Shown here: piece by piece, positions 45,482 to 54,572 of the stretch | Layout: every line of letters begins with the position of its first letter | How positions within the stretch are numbered: position 1 is the stretch's first letter | From: Hymenobacter sp. BRD67 | GTDB taxonomy: Bacteria > Bacteroidota > Bacteroidia > Cytophagales > Hymenobacteraceae | Direction of reading: 5' to 3' | DNA length: 64,000 bases | Assembly (NCBI RefSeq): GCF_013256425.1 | Contig: NZ_CP053904.1 | Coordinates: forward strand, 2,666,001-2,730,000 | Translations under genes and position numbers: made by a program | Notes under the pieces: model-generated | Database searches by the model: none | The model's input: the letters and a program-made list of their open reading frames with translations, nothing else | Told to the model about the DNA's origin: nothing

Positions 45482-46030
45482 ATGAAAATCCTTCCGCTGC
45501 TCGTCGCGCTCCTGCCGCTCACCAGCTTTGCCCCCAAACCCAGGCTGACGACGGTGAAGGTGGCGCCTGGCTTGTCGGTGGCGGTGCCGGTAGGCTTTAC
45601 GCCCCTGCCCGACCAGGGCATTGCCCTCAAGTATCCGTCGCCGCGTAAGCCGCTGGCCGTGTACAGCAACCCCAGCGGGCGCGTTGACTACAGCGTGTCG
45701 GTGCGGCCCACTACGTTTGGACCCGACTATAACGTATTGCTGGCCATGTACAAAGCCAGCGTGCAGCGCCTCTATACCAAGGTCGATTTTCTAACTCAGG
45801 AAGTGCGTAAAGTAAATGGCCGCGACGTAGTAGCGCTGGAGTTTGTGTCCATGCTCAGCGACAGCCGCCGCTCGGCCGCCGCGCTGGCTCCTATTAAAAA
45901 GTACGAATATATTGAATACGCTGTGCAGGGCCAGCAATTGTACATTTTCTCCTTCTCGGCCCCGGCCGAGGAGCAGGCCCAGTGGCGCCCGGTGGCCCAG
46001 GCCGTGATGGGTGATATCAGCCTGAAATAG
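45482..46030 (+). CDS. Hypothetical secreted protein
   Basis: 182 residues from the ATG at 45482 (MKILPLLVALLPLTSFA, a signal peptide). The mature part reads as a compact alpha/beta domain: GLSVAVPVGFTPLPDQGIAL, a helix with NVLLAMYKASVQRLY, GRDVVALEFVSML and a terminal EYAVQGQQLYIFSFS. The layout recalls PsbP-like or lipoprotein-like periplasmic domains, but I cannot name the family. It is three bases upstream of tadA and probably co-transcribed with it. Confidence 0.68.
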   Translation: MKILPLLVALLPLTSFAPKPRLTTVKVAPGLSVAVPVGFTPLPDQGIALKYPSPRKPLAVYSNPSGRVDYSVSVRPTTFGPDYNVLLAMYKASVQRLYTKVDFLTQEVRKVNGRDVVALEFVSMLSDSRRSAAALAPIKKYEYIEYAVQGQQLYIFSFSAPAEEQAQWRPVAQAVMGDISLK

Positions 46031-46033
46031 GTA

Positions 46034-46483
46034 ATGTCTCCGGCCCTGCTGACCGACGACTATTTCATGCGCCAGGCGCTGGCCGAGGCGCACCTGGCAC
46101 TGGCTGAGGGTGAAATCCCGATTGGGGCAGTGGTCGTGCTCAACCAAACGATAATCGGGCGGGGCCATAACCAGACCGAACGCCTGCGCGACGTAACGGC
46201 CCACGCCGAAATGCTGGCCCTGACGGCCGCCGCCAATTACCTGGGTAATAAGTATCTGACAAACTGCCTACTCTACGTTACCGTAGAGCCCTGCGTGATG
46301 TGCGCCGGGGCCAGCGCCTGGGCGCAGCTCGGCACGGTCGTATTTGGGACCGAGGAGCCCAAAACCGGCTACCGTCGGCATACGCTGGGCCTGCTGCACC
46401 CGCGCACTCAGGTGCGGGCGGGCGTGTGCGCCGCCGAATGCACGGCCCTCATGCAGGCTTTTTTCGGGGGCAAGCGCAGCTAG
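46034..46483 (+). CDS. tadA: tRNA-specific adenosine deaminase
   Basis: 149 residues. A zinc-dependent deaminase that converts A34 to inosine in tRNA-Arg. The cytidine-deaminase fold motifs are complete: HAEMLAL (catalytic His and Glu) and PCVMCAGA (two Cys ligands), with GEIPIGAVVV before them. Length is standard. It follows a secreted hypothetical by three bases. Confidence 0.93.
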   Translation: MSPALLTDDYFMRQALAEAHLALAEGEIPIGAVVVLNQTIIGRGHNQTERLRDVTAHAEMLALTAAANYLGNKYLTNCLLYVTVEPCVMCAGASAWAQLGTVVFGTEEPKTGYRRHTLGLLHPRTQVRAGVCAAECTALMQAFFGGKRS

Positions 46484-46485
46484 CT

Positions 46486-46493
46486 TACTTTTG
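46486..46493 (+). promoter_or_regulatory. Promoter -7 element TACTTTTG for sod
   Basis: A perfect TAnnTTTG match two bases after the tadA stop, about 90 bases before the superoxide dismutase start. Confidence 0.5.
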
Positions 46494-46582
46494 GGCTCGC
46501 CTGCCAGTTGCCGCAACCCCAGCGGCCCCTTGGGGGTTATACCGTCACGCTTCCCATCTTTTCACTTTAAAACATTCGCATC

Positions 46583-47191
46583 ATGGCTTTTGAACTGCCC
46601 AAGCTGCCGTATTCCTACGACGCCCTCGAACCTACGTTTGACGCCCAAACGATGGAAATTCACCATACCAAGCACCACCAGGCGTACGTAACCAACCTCA
46701 ATGCCGCTATTGCCGGCACGGCAATGGAAAACCAGAGCCTGGAGGAAATCCTGCACAACATTGCGACCGCGGCACCAGCCGTGCGCAACAACGGCGGCGG
46801 CCACTGGAACCACTCGCTGTGGTGGACTATCCTGTCGGCCAACGGCGGCGGGCAGCCCACCGGCGCGGTAGCCGACGCTATCACGAAGGCTTTTGGTAGC
46901 TACGATAACTTCAAGACCGAATTTACCAAGGCCGCCACCACGCGCTTTGGCTCGGGCTGGGCCTGGCTGTGCAAGCAGGCCGATGGCTCGCTGCAAATCT
47001 GCTCAACTCCCAACCAGGACAACCCCCTGATGCCCGATGCCGGCTGCAAAGGCTTCCCCATCCTGGGCCTCGACGTGTGGGAGCACGCCTACTACCTGAA
47101 ATACCAGAACCGCCGGCCCGACTACATCGCGGCCTTCTTCAACCTCATCAACTGGGAAGAAGTAAACAAGCGCTACGCCGCAGCTAAGTAG
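46583..47191 (+). CDS. Superoxide dismutase, Fe/Mn type
   Basis: 202 residues. Dismutates superoxide to hydrogen peroxide and oxygen. Metal ligands are visible: the N-terminal His in [11 protein letters not shown], the second His in [11 protein letters not shown], and the Asp and His in [20 protein letters not shown] is a segment usual in the Mn-type subgroup, but metal preference cannot be settled by reading alone. There is no signal peptide, so the enzyme is cytoplasmic. A strong terminator follows. Confidence 0.96.
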   Translation: MAFELPKLPYSYDALEPTFDAQTMEIHHTKHHQAYVTNLNAAIAGTAMENQSLEEILHNIATAAPAVRNNGGGHWNHSLWWTILSANGGGQPTGAVADAITKAFGSYDNFKTEFTKAATTRFGSGWAWLCKQADGSLQICSTPNQDNPLMPDAGCKGFPILGLDVWEHAYYLKYQNRRPDYIAAFFNLINWEEVNKRYAAAK

Positions 47192-47212
47192 GGCGCCCGT
47201 CGCCCGGCTTAC

Positions 47213-47249
47213 AAAAAAGCTCTTCTGCTTCGTGCAGAAGAGCTTTTTT
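47213..47249 (+). terminator. Terminator after superoxide dismutase
   Basis: AAAAAAGCTCTTCTGC pairs with GCAGAAGAGCTTTTTT, followed by the T run; it is symmetrical and may act in both directions. Confidence 0.9.
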
Positions 47250-47379
47250 GATTTTTAGCTCCGTCCGGACGGCGGGCCGCCCGTGTTACCCCGGCACTAC
47301 GCCAATTTCACGGTACAGACAGAAATTAGTGTAACTTTCGGCACAAAAGCCTTTTCCCAAACTTTAAAGCTGCGACTGC

Positions 47380-48654
47380 ATGAGCATCAAGCTGCGACTT
47401 ACAATTCTGAGCTTCCTCCAGTTCTTTATCTGGGGCGCGTGGCTGATTACGATTGGTGCGTACTGGTTTCAGACCAAGCACTGGTCGGGGGCGCAGTTTG
47501 GGGCCATTTTCTCCACCATGGGCATCGCTTCCATTTTTATGCCCTCGCTCATGGGCATCGTGGCCGATAAGTGGGTGAATGCCGAGAAGCTTTACGGCGT
47601 ACTGCACCTGCTGGGCGGCGCGGTGCTCTGCACCATTCCTTTGGTTACGGACCCCGGCGTATTCTTCTGGGTAATATTGCTGAATATGGTTTTTTACATG
47701 CCGACCCTGGCACTTTCGATTGCCGTGTCGTATTCGGCCCTCAAAAGCCAGGGGCTGGATGTGGTGAAGGACTACCCACCCATCCGGGTGTGGGGCACCA
47801 TCGGCTTCATCGTAGCCATGTGGACGGTGAGCCTGCTGCACATCGAGAAGTCGGCCAGCCAGTTTTACGTAGCGGCCGGCGCGGCTTTCGTGCTAGGCGT
47901 ATACTCCTTCACGCTGCCCAAGTGTCCGCCGCAGTCGGCCAACACCTCCAGCCAAAGCCTGGTGGAAATCCTGGGCCTGAAGTCGTTTGCCATTCTGCGC
48001 GACCGCAAGATGCTCACCTTCTTCCTGTTTGCGCTGCTGCTCGGCGGCGCGCTCCAGCTTACCAATGCCTACGGCGATACCTTCCTGCACGATTTCGACC
48101 AGAACCCGGCCTACCAGGGCACGCTCACGGTGCGCTACCCGGCCATCATCATGTCGATTTCGCAGATTTCCGAAACACTGTTTATCCTGGCCATTCCGTT
48201 CTTTCTGCGGCGCTTCGGCATCAAGCAGGTAATGCTGTTTAGCATGCTGGCCTGGGTCTTGCGCTTCGGGCTGTTTGCCTTCGGCAACCCCGGCGGCGGC
48301 CTCTGGATGATTATCCTCTCGTGCATCGTCTACGGCATGGCATTTGACTTTTTTAATATATCAGGTTCTCTATTTGTTGAAACCCAGACCCAGCCCAGCA
48401 TCCGGGCCAGCGCCCAGGGCCTGTTTATGATGATGACCAACGGTTTCGGGGCGGTGCTGGGCAGCTCGGTGAGCGGCCTGGTTATCCAGCACTACTTCAC
48501 CGATGCCGGCGGCAACAAGGACTGGCACGGCATCTGGCTCACGTTTGCCGCCTACGCCCTGGTGATTGCCGTGCTGTTCGTGTTCATCTTCAAGCACAAG
48601 CACGAGCCGCAGCAGATGGAGAGTACGTATTCGGAGCCGGCGCTGGCGGCGTAG
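47380..48654 (+). CDS. Nucleoside:H+ symporter family MFS protein (NupG-like)
   Basis: 424 residues with 12 membrane helices. The N-terminus FLQFFIWGAWLITIGAYWF and the loop PPIRVWGTIGFI are hallmarks of the NupG/XapB nucleoside symporters, as is the FMPSLMGIVADKW loop. It probably imports nucleosides across the inner membrane, which would fit tdk and ndk nearby, although those are separate transcripts. The frame is intact. Confidence 0.87.
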   Translation: MSIKLRLTILSFLQFFIWGAWLITIGAYWFQTKHWSGAQFGAIFSTMGIASIFMPSLMGIVADKWVNAEKLYGVLHLLGGAVLCTIPLVTDPGVFFWVILLNMVFYMPTLALSIAVSYSALKSQGLDVVKDYPPIRVWGTIGFIVAMWTVSLLHIEKSASQFYVAAGAAFVLGVYSFTLPKCPPQSANTSSQSLVEILGLKSFAILRDRKMLTFFLFALLLGGALQLTNAYGDTFLHDFDQNPAYQGTLTVRYPAIIMSISQISETLFILAIPFFLRRFGIKQVMLFSMLAWVLRFGLFAFGNPGGGLWMIILSCIVYGMAFDFFNISGSLFVETQTQPSIRASAQGLFMMMTNGFGAVLGSSVSGLVIQHYFTDAGGNKDWHGIWLTFAAYALVIAVLFVFIFKHKHEPQQMESTYSEPALAA

Positions 48655-48678
48655 CGGCAGATTCAGGCGTTTTTCAAC

Positions 48679-49782
48679 ATGAGCGAAAGCAGAGAAATAC
48701 TGGCCACTGCACTGCGCCGGGGGCTGGCCGAGTATGGGCAGTTTGTACCAATGCGCTGGTTCCTGGAAGAATTTGGTGAACTAGCGCACCGCGAGGCGTA
48801 TCAGCTTGAGAATGCGCAAGCTCGCGCCGAATTAGTGGAGGCGCTGGCTACCCTGCGCCCGCTGGCTGAAAGCACTCTGGTGCGGCACGAGCGCTTTGCC
48901 GAGGTTGGCCGGCCCGCCGAACTCGACTTGCTAGTGCTCGTTCCCGGCTCCCACATCCTAGTGTGCTTTGAGGATGATGGGCCGTTTGACGAAGAGGGGG
49001 TGCAGCTTTATTTTTCACCCGCCGCGGAGGCCGGCTTGCTGGGCCAGGTGCGGGCTTTGCTGACGGCGCGGCTCAAGAGCAGCACGGCCGAGCAGACGCG
49101 CATCTGGGCTTTGCGCCTGCGTGGCAACGAACTGCATTTCTCACCTTTGAATATTAATGTACCGGCGCTCGACCTTGCCGCCAACTACAACGACGACCTG
49201 CTGCCGGTGCACGAGGCCATCGTGAAGCGCCTGCAAAAGCCCAACGACAAGGGCCTGGTTATCCTGCACGGCCCGCCCGGCACCGGCAAAACCAGCTACA
49301 TTCGCCACCTGTGCAGCCTTACTGATAAGCCCAAGCTGTTTATTCCGCCCAACCTAGCGCTGCGCATCGCCGACCCAGAATTTATCAACCTGCTGCACGA
49401 CCATACCAACTCCATCCTGCTAATCGAGGATGCCGAGGAGCTGCTCACCAAGCGCGACGCTACCGGCAGCAACGCCGTCAGCAACCTGCTCAACCTCAGC
49501 GACGGGCTGCTATCTGACGGCTTTCACATTCAGATTATTTGTACCTTCAACGCCGACCTGGCTCGCATCGACAAAGCGCTGCTGCGTAAGGGGCGGCTCA
49601 TTGCCTCCTATGCCTTTGAGGCCTTGGCCCAGGCAAAGGCGCAAGCTTTAGCTACGACACTCGGCCAAACGGCGCCGGTTACGGAAGCAATGACGCTGGC
49701 CGACCTCTACAACCGGGAAGATACTACCTTCGTGAGCGAGCCTAAAGGGCCGGGCCGCATCGGCTTTGGGCGGCCAGCCTAA
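48679..49782 (+). CDS. AAA ATPase with a large N-terminal domain
   Basis: 367 residues. The C-terminal AAA module has Walker A GPPGTGKT (about residue 197), Walker B ILLIEDAEE (about 247, where the usual DE is ED), sensor 1 ICTFNADL and an arginine-rich region at DKALLRKGR. The N-terminal 170 residues have no motif I recognise. The closest pattern is the BCS1/CDC48-like single-AAA group. It is not linked to an obvious partner gene. A bidirectional terminator separates it from ndk. Confidence 0.8.
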   Translation: MSESREILATALRRGLAEYGQFVPMRWFLEEFGELAHREAYQLENAQARAELVEALATLRPLAESTLVRHERFAEVGRPAELDLLVLVPGSHILVCFEDDGPFDEEGVQLYFSPAAEAGLLGQVRALLTARLKSSTAEQTRIWALRLRGNELHFSPLNINVPALDLAANYNDDLLPVHEAIVKRLQKPNDKGLVILHGPPGTGKTSYIRHLCSLTDKPKLFIPPNLALRIADPEFINLLHDHTNSILLIEDAEELLTKRDATGSNAVSNLLNLSDGLLSDGFHIQIICTFNADLARIDKALLRKGRLIASYAFEALAQAKAQALATTLGQTAPVTEAMTLADLYNREDTTFVSEPKGPGRIGFGRPA

Positions 49783-49831
49783 GCTCGTCGATATAAGATT
49801 GGCACAAAAAAAGTCCACTCTGAGTATAAAT

Positions 49832-49867
49832 AAAAAGCCGCTCTGCATGACGCAGAGCGGCTTTTTT
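49832..49867. terminator. Bidirectional terminator between AAA ATPase and ndk
   Basis: AAAAAGCCGCTCTGC pairs with GCAGAGCGGCTTTTTT around a 5-base loop, with A and T runs on both sides, between convergent genes. Confidence 0.9.
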
Positions 49868-49910
49868 GGCTTTTTTTTCAGCTGCTATACCAGCGCTGGG
49901 AGCAGGCCGC

Positions 49911-50318
49911 TTATTTGCCGAAGAAGAACTGGCCTTCAATTTGGGCATTCTCATCCGAGTCGGAACCGTGCACGGCGTTGGCCTCGATGCTCTTGGCGTA
50001 CTTCTTCCGGATGGTGCCTTCGGCGGCCTGGGCCGGGTTGGTAGCCCCGATGAGGGTGCGGAAGTCGGCTACGGCGTTATCTTTTTCGAGGATAGCCGCT
50101 ACGATGGGGCCGCTCGACATGTATTTCACGAGGTCGTTGTAGAAAGGACGCTCCGAATGCACGGCGTAGAACTGGCCGGCGCGCTCGGCGGTAAGGGTTA
50201 CTTTCTGAAGCTCCACGATGCGGAAGCCGCCCTGCTCTATCATGCTCAGGATGCCGCCAATGTGGTTTTCGGCCACGGCGTCGGGCTTTATCATCGTGAA
50301 GGTGCGGTTGGTTGCCAT
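49911..50318 (-). CDS. ndk: Nucleoside diphosphate kinase
   Basis: 135 residues starting [15 protein letters not shown]; the upstream frame extension to 50423 is discarded. Exchanges the gamma phosphate between NTPs and NDPs through a phospho-His intermediate; the active His is in NAVHGSDS (about residue 117). The loop [16 protein letters not shown] is the usual nucleotide-binding region. A minus-strand TACCTTTA promoter word lies at 50353-50360. Confidence 0.96.
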   Translation of the reverse strand: MATNRTFTMIKPDAVAENHIGGILSMIEQGGFRIVELQKVTLTAERAGQFYAVHSERPFYNDLVKYMSSGPIVAAILEKDNAVADFRTLIGATNPAQAAEGTIRKKYAKSIEANAVHGSDSDENAQIEGQFFFGK

Positions 50319-50352
50319 TCTTTGGGAAATAAAAAAGAGTTGATTGGTGCCG

Positions 50353-50360
50353 TAAAGGTA
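50353..50360 (-). promoter_or_regulatory. Promoter-like TACCTTTA for ndk
   Basis: Seven of eight bases match TAnnTTTG on the minus strand, about 34 bases upstream of the ndk start. Confidence 0.5.
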
Positions 50361-50426
50361 GGGCCACCAATCGGCAAGCACCCGAACCTTCCGGAGCAGT
50401 TTGGTTGTTGAAACCCAATTCATGCC

Positions 50427-50434
50427 GACCTTTG
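50427..50434 (+). promoter_or_regulatory. Promoter-like GACCTTTG for nrnA
   Basis: Seven of eight bases match TAnnTTTG, 67 bases upstream of the nrnA start. It fits a divergent promoter pair with ndk. Confidence 0.4.
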
Positions 50435-50501
50435 CCGGCCTGTTTGCTCAGCCTGAGCTATCCGCTACTTTTTTCGCATCCGTAGGCTATTTACGTCGTC
50501 G

Positions 50502-51556
50502 ATGTTTCCTTCCGTATCCGAGTTGCAAGCTCTGCTGGCCCAGCCCGGCAGATATTTATTACTACCCACCACAAGCCCGACGCTGACGCCCTGGGCTCGT
50601 CGCTGGCCTGGGCCACTTATTTAAAGAAAAAAGGTCATTCGGTGACCGTTGTCACGCCTTCCGACTACCCGGGCTTCCTCAACTGGATGCAGGGCAACGA
50701 CGAGGTTGTGATATACGAGCCCCGCCAGAACGACCGCCAGGTACGCGACCTGGTAAACCGCGCCGAAGTTATTTTTTGCCTTGACTTCAACTGTCTGGGC
50801 CGCATTAATGAGCTGGGCGAGTACGTGCGCCGGGCGCCGGGCACCAAAGTGCTCATCGACCACCACCAGCGCCCCGAGGCTTTTGCCGACCTTAGCTTTT
50901 CGGACGCCACAGCCGCGGCTACGGCCGAGCTGGTGTTTGAGATTATCCGGGCGCTGGGCGACCAGGCCCTTATCGACCAGGGCATGGGTGAGGCGCTATA
51001 CGCGGGCATTATGACCGATACAGGCTCGTTTCGGCACCCCAGCACCTCGCGCAACGTGCACCTCATCATCGCCGAGCTGCTGAACACGGGCATTGACCTG
51101 GCTTCGGTACACCGCCGCATCTACGACTCGCACTCCGAAATCCGCCTACGCTTTCTGGGCTACATCCTGAAAGACAAGCTCGTAGTACGCCGCGAATTCA
51201 ATACGGCTTATATAGCAGTTACCAAAGATGAGCTGCGCGAGTACGACAGCAAAACCGGCGACACCGAGGGCTTGGTAAACTATGCGCTCAGCATTGAGGG
51301 CATCGTGTTCGCGGCGGTATTTATCGACCGGGGCTCGGCGGTAAAAATTTCCTTCCGCTCGGTGGGCGACTTCTCGGTGAGCGACTTTTCGCGCAATCAT
51401 TTTGAGGGTGGCGGGCACCACAACGCCTCGGGTGGCGTGAGCACCGACTCGCTCGATGCTACCGTGGAGCGCTTTCTGGGGCTGTTGCCGCAGTATCAGG
51501 CGCAGCTGGTGAGCACCCCGGCCGCGCCGGTAGCAGTTGCGCCGCCCGTAGACTAA
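50502..51556 (+). CDS. nrnA: DHH phosphoesterase, NrnA-like nanoRNase/pAp phosphatase (frameshifted)
   Basis: About 351 residues. The N-terminal signature THHKPDADALGSS is hidden in another frame; the shift lies at 50547-50548 (one G missing in CCCGG), and the start is the ATG at 50502 (MFPSVSELQAL). The DHH motif appears as LIDHHQRPEA and the DHHA1 domain as EGGGHHNASGG. Such enzymes degrade oligoribonucleotides and dephosphorylate pAp. ndk is divergent; an FKBP pair follows. Confidence 0.9.
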
Positions 51557-51561
51557 CTTTG
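51554..51561 (+). promoter_or_regulatory. Promoter -7 element TAACTTTG for the first FKBP gene
   Basis: A perfect TAnnTTTG match overlapping the nrnA stop, 36 bases before the start. Confidence 0.5.
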
Positions 51562-51597
51562 GGGCGCATTCGTCTCTACTCCAATTTTTCTGTTTTC

Positions 51598-52653
51598 ATG
51601 CAGTTTTCTCTCCGGCCCGGCGTGGCCCGGCAACTGGCCCTGGCGGCTGGTGTGCTCAGCGTAGCTTCCTTCCTGTCTTCGTGTACTAAAGGTGGAGGCG
51701 ACTTTGCCAAAACGAAGTCGGGCATCGAGTACAAGATTTTCAAAAATGTCGGCGGCAAGTATGAGTCGCGCGAGGTAGCGGGTGGCGAAGACGCCAGCTA
51801 CAAAGACCGCGTGGGCAAGGTAATGTCGGCCCACATCGAGTACCTCACTTCGGGCGACTCGGTCATGATGAAATCGCGTGAGCGCCAGTTCGGTATTCCG
51901 GTGCGTATTCCGCTCGAAACCCTGACTGCCAAGCAAATGGGTGCTGAGCCCGAGGCTTTCTCGCTGCTCCAGCCCGGTGATAGCGGGGTGTTCCGCTTCA
52001 ATGCCGATACGCTGTACAAGCGCAATGCTCATCAGCTGGCCCCGGCTAACCTGAAGAAGAAAGGCAACTTTATTATCCTCACGGTGAAGGCCGTAGCCCT
52101 ACAAACCCGCGACGCGGCAATGGCCGAAGCTATGGCCGACCAGCAGAAGATGATGGCCGAGCAGCAGCGCCAGATGCGCGCCTACGCCGCCACCCAGGAC
52201 AAGGCCGATGACGCCGTGCTCCAGGACTACATCAAGAAAAACAACCTGACCAACGCCAAGAAAGACCCCAGCGGCAGCGGCGTTTATATTATCACCACGC
52301 AGCCCGGCACTGGCCCCAACGCCAAAGCCGGCCAGATTGTGACGGTGCAGTACCGCGGGCTGCTGCTCGACGGCAAGGAGTTTGATGCCTCGGCCAAGCA
52401 CGGCGGGCAGCCGTTCTCCTTCCCGCTGGGCCGGGGCCAGGTTATCCCGGGCTGGGATGCTGCGCTGACGCAGCTCAACAAAGGCAGCAAGGCTACTATC
52501 CTCATCCCGTCGTCGCTGGCTTATGGCAAGCAGGGCTCGCCGCCCGCCATTCCGGCCAACTCGCCCCTGCGCTTTGATATCGAGCTCACCGACGTAAAGG
52601 ATGCTCCGGCGCAGGCCCAGGCCCCGGCAATGGCCCCGCCGGCCGGCCGCTAG
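51598..52653 (+). CDS. FKBP-type peptidyl-prolyl isomerase lipoprotein
   Basis: 351 residues from the ATG at 51598. The signal ends LSVASFLSSC, so the Cys at 29 should be lipidated. A central region of unknown fold precedes a charged helix (DQQKMMAEQQRQMRAYAAT) and a C-terminal FKBP domain: TVQYRGLLLDGKEFDAS, PFSFPLGRGQVIPGWDAAL, GSKATILIPSSLAYG and a closing ELTDVK. This resembles Bacteroidota periplasmic folding factors. It is the first of two tandem paralogues. Confidence 0.9.
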   Translation: MQFSLRPGVARQLALAAGVLSVASFLSSCTKGGGDFAKTKSGIEYKIFKNVGGKYESREVAGGEDASYKDRVGKVMSAHIEYLTSGDSVMMKSRERQFGIPVRIPLETLTAKQMGAEPEAFSLLQPGDSGVFRFNADTLYKRNAHQLAPANLKKKGNFIILTVKAVALQTRDAAMAEAMADQQKMMAEQQRQMRAYAATQDKADDAVLQDYIKKNNLTNAKKDPSGSGVYIITTQPGTGPNAKAGQIVTVQYRGLLLDGKEFDASAKHGGQPFSFPLGRGQVIPGWDAALTQLNKGSKATILIPSSLAYGKQGSPPAIPANSPLRFDIELTDVKDAPAQAQAPAMAPPAGR

Positions 52654-52682
52654 TCTTTAGTACTGTTCGCTTTAGTTTGTAT

Positions 52683-52713
52683 ACCGCCACGCCGTTCTGG
52701 CGTGGCGGTTTTA
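52683..52713 (+). terminator. Terminator between the two FKBP genes
   Basis: ACCGCCACGCC pairs with GGCGTGGCGGT around a 5-base loop, followed by a T-rich stretch. Confidence 0.75.
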
Positions 52714-52728
52714 TTTTATCCTTTGTCA

Positions 52729-53693
52729 ATGCAACGCTTCCTGCTTTTATTGCTGCTGGCTACCGGCCTGGCCCTGGGGCCGGCTTCTGCCCAAACCACC
52801 CCGACCACCGGCTTCGAGCGCACGGCCAGCGGCACCGAGTATCAGCTGTTTCGGCGCGATGCGGCCGGGCATTACGCCCCCGGCCGCTGGCTCCGGCCGG
52901 CGATGCGCCCTATGCCAGCCGGGTAGGCCAGATACTGCTCATTTATATTCAGTACCGGACCGACCGCGATTCCCTGCTGATGGACTCGCGGCAGATGCGG
53001 CCCGAGCCGCTGCCCGTGCCGCTGGGCCCCACGGTGCCGCGCGGCAGCATTGAAGAAGCCATGAGCCTGCTGCTGCCCGGCGACAGCGCCGTGTTTCGCT
53101 TCAATGCCGATACGGTGTTTACCAAGTCGTTGCGGCAGCCGGTGCCGCCGTTTATCAAGCGCTCGGGCAATGCCCTGCGCCTGACGGTGGCCGCCAAACA
53201 GCTCCTCACGCCCGCACAGATGGAGGCTCGCCAAAAAGCTATGCTCGACGAGCAGCAGCGCCAGCTCAAGGCCCGCGCGGCCAAGCAGCTGGTGAAGGAC
53301 GACGCGCTTATTCTGGCGTATATCAAAAAGAACAAGCTGACTACTAAAGCTAAAAAGACCCTGGGCGGCACCTGGTACGTGATTACGCTGCGCGGCAAGG
53401 GCGCACTTCCCAAAACCGGGCAAACGGTGAGCGTAAAGTACCGGGGCACGCTGCTGGCTACCGGCAAAGAGTTTGACTCGACTGCCAAGCACGGCAATAC
53501 GCCCTTCGACTTCGTGCTGGGCCAGGGCCAGGTAATCAAGGGCTGGGACCAGGGCATTGCCGTACTGCCAAAGGGCAGCAAGGCCGTGCTGCTTATTCCC
53601 TCCCCGCTCGGCTACGGCGAGCGCGGCGCGGGCGGCGATATTCCTGCCAACTCTGTTTTGCGCTTCGAAGTAGAGCTGGTGGGGGTGAAGTAA
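52729..53693 (+). CDS. FKBP-type peptidyl-prolyl isomerase, periplasmic paralogue (frameshifted)
   Basis: About 321 residues. The signal peptide FLLLLLLATGLALGPASAQ ends in a Sec cleavage site without a lipobox Cys, unlike its upstream paralogue. The frame breaks at the C run 52877-52881; restoring a base gives GHYAPRPLAPAGDAPYASRV. The rest parallels the first copy: a conserved SLLLPGDSAVFRFNADTVF, the charged helix, then the FKBP domain (VKYRGTLLATGKEFDST, GQVIKGWDQGIAVLPKGSKA, IPANSVLRFEVELVGVK). The 3' end merges with an inverted repeat. Confidence 0.88.
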
Positions 53694-53748
53694 TGGTTGA
53701 TGACTAATGGTTAATATATTATTAATTAACCATTAGTCATTAACCATT
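53691..53748. repeat. Inverted heptamer-type repeat between FKBP and recO
   Basis: TAATGGTTGATGACTAATGG (53691-53710, units TAATGGT and TGATGAC) is mirrored by ATTAACCATTAGTCATTAAC (from 53725). The first base triplet is the FKBP stop codon. It separates convergent genes and could act as a bidirectional terminator. Confidence 0.75.
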
Positions 53749-53752
53749 GACT

Positions 53753-54477
53753 CTATCCGCCCAGCACGTCGCTCAGGATTTCGAGCGACTTGATATCGCC
53801 CAGGTTTTCGACGTGGAGCTGGTAGTAGCGGATGAGCACGGCCAGCAGCTCGCGGCGGACCTGGCCATTGGGAATGGAGGCGGCGGCCGGCGTACGGAGC
53901 AGTTCATCAAAATAATGCTCAAACTCGCGCAGGCGCAGCGTAGCCGGGCCGCTGCTAAAGCCGCTACCGGCCGGGGCCGCGCCGGCCATGGCTACCTGGT
54001 CGGTTATTTCGGCCCCGGTTTCGGCCCCAAAACCCAGATAGCCGGCCAGGTGCAGCAGAAACAGCAGGGCAAAGTTTTCGACGCCCGCGTCCTGCTCATC
54101 GAATGTCAGAATAGAATCGTGCAAAAAGCGGAACAGCGCCGGGTTTTCCTCTTCCTCCCGCACCGACTTGCTCAGCACTTCCGACAGAAACAGCGCCACG
54201 CTGCTTTTGCGCATCTCGTAGGGCAGCGACCGAAACGGCTCGGCACACCGAAACTCGGCCAGGCGCGTGAGGCCGCCACCCTGGCGGGGCACGTAGGCCA
54301 CCAGCTCGAGCAGCGTGAGCGGCTGAAACAGGGCAATGCGCCCCGGCGGCTTGGCCCGGCGCACCCCGTTTACGAGGTAGCTCTGCACCCCCGCTGCTCG
54401 GTGTAAACGCGGGCAATTATACTACTTTCACGATATTTAAGGTAGCTCAGAACAATACCGCGGGTTTTGATTAGCAT
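53753..54477 (-). CDS. recO: DNA repair protein RecO (frameshifted)
   Basis: About 241 residues. RecO loads RecA onto SSB-coated DNA with RecR. The start MLIKTRGIVLSYLKYRESS, typical of RecO, is in one frame (ATG at 54475-54477); the remainder (QPLTLLELVAY ... LPYEMRKSSVALFLSEVL) is in the next. The shift is in the C run 54388-54392 and one base makes a continuous ORF. The C-terminal Zn-binding Cys set of some RecO proteins is not seen. Confidence 0.88.
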
Positions 54478-54481
54478 TTGG

Positions 54482-54572
54482 TTGAGTTAAAAGTTGTGAG
54501 TTGTGAGTTATGAGTTGAGATTATGGGTAGCCCGCTGGCCAACCCATAACTCATAACTTTTAACTCACAACT
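54482..54572. repeat. Heptamer repeats as an inverted pair between recO and porZ
   Basis: The left part (54482-54529) consists of about four GAGTTGT/GAGTTAT/GAGTTGA units. The right part (54542-54572) reads ACCCATAACTCATAAC and TTTTAACTCACAAC, its complement. It fills the gap between two minus-strand genes. Confidence 0.8.

Noticed and set aside
54482..54572. CRISPR array
   Set aside because: Units are about 7 bases with no spacers of regular length and no cas genes nearby.
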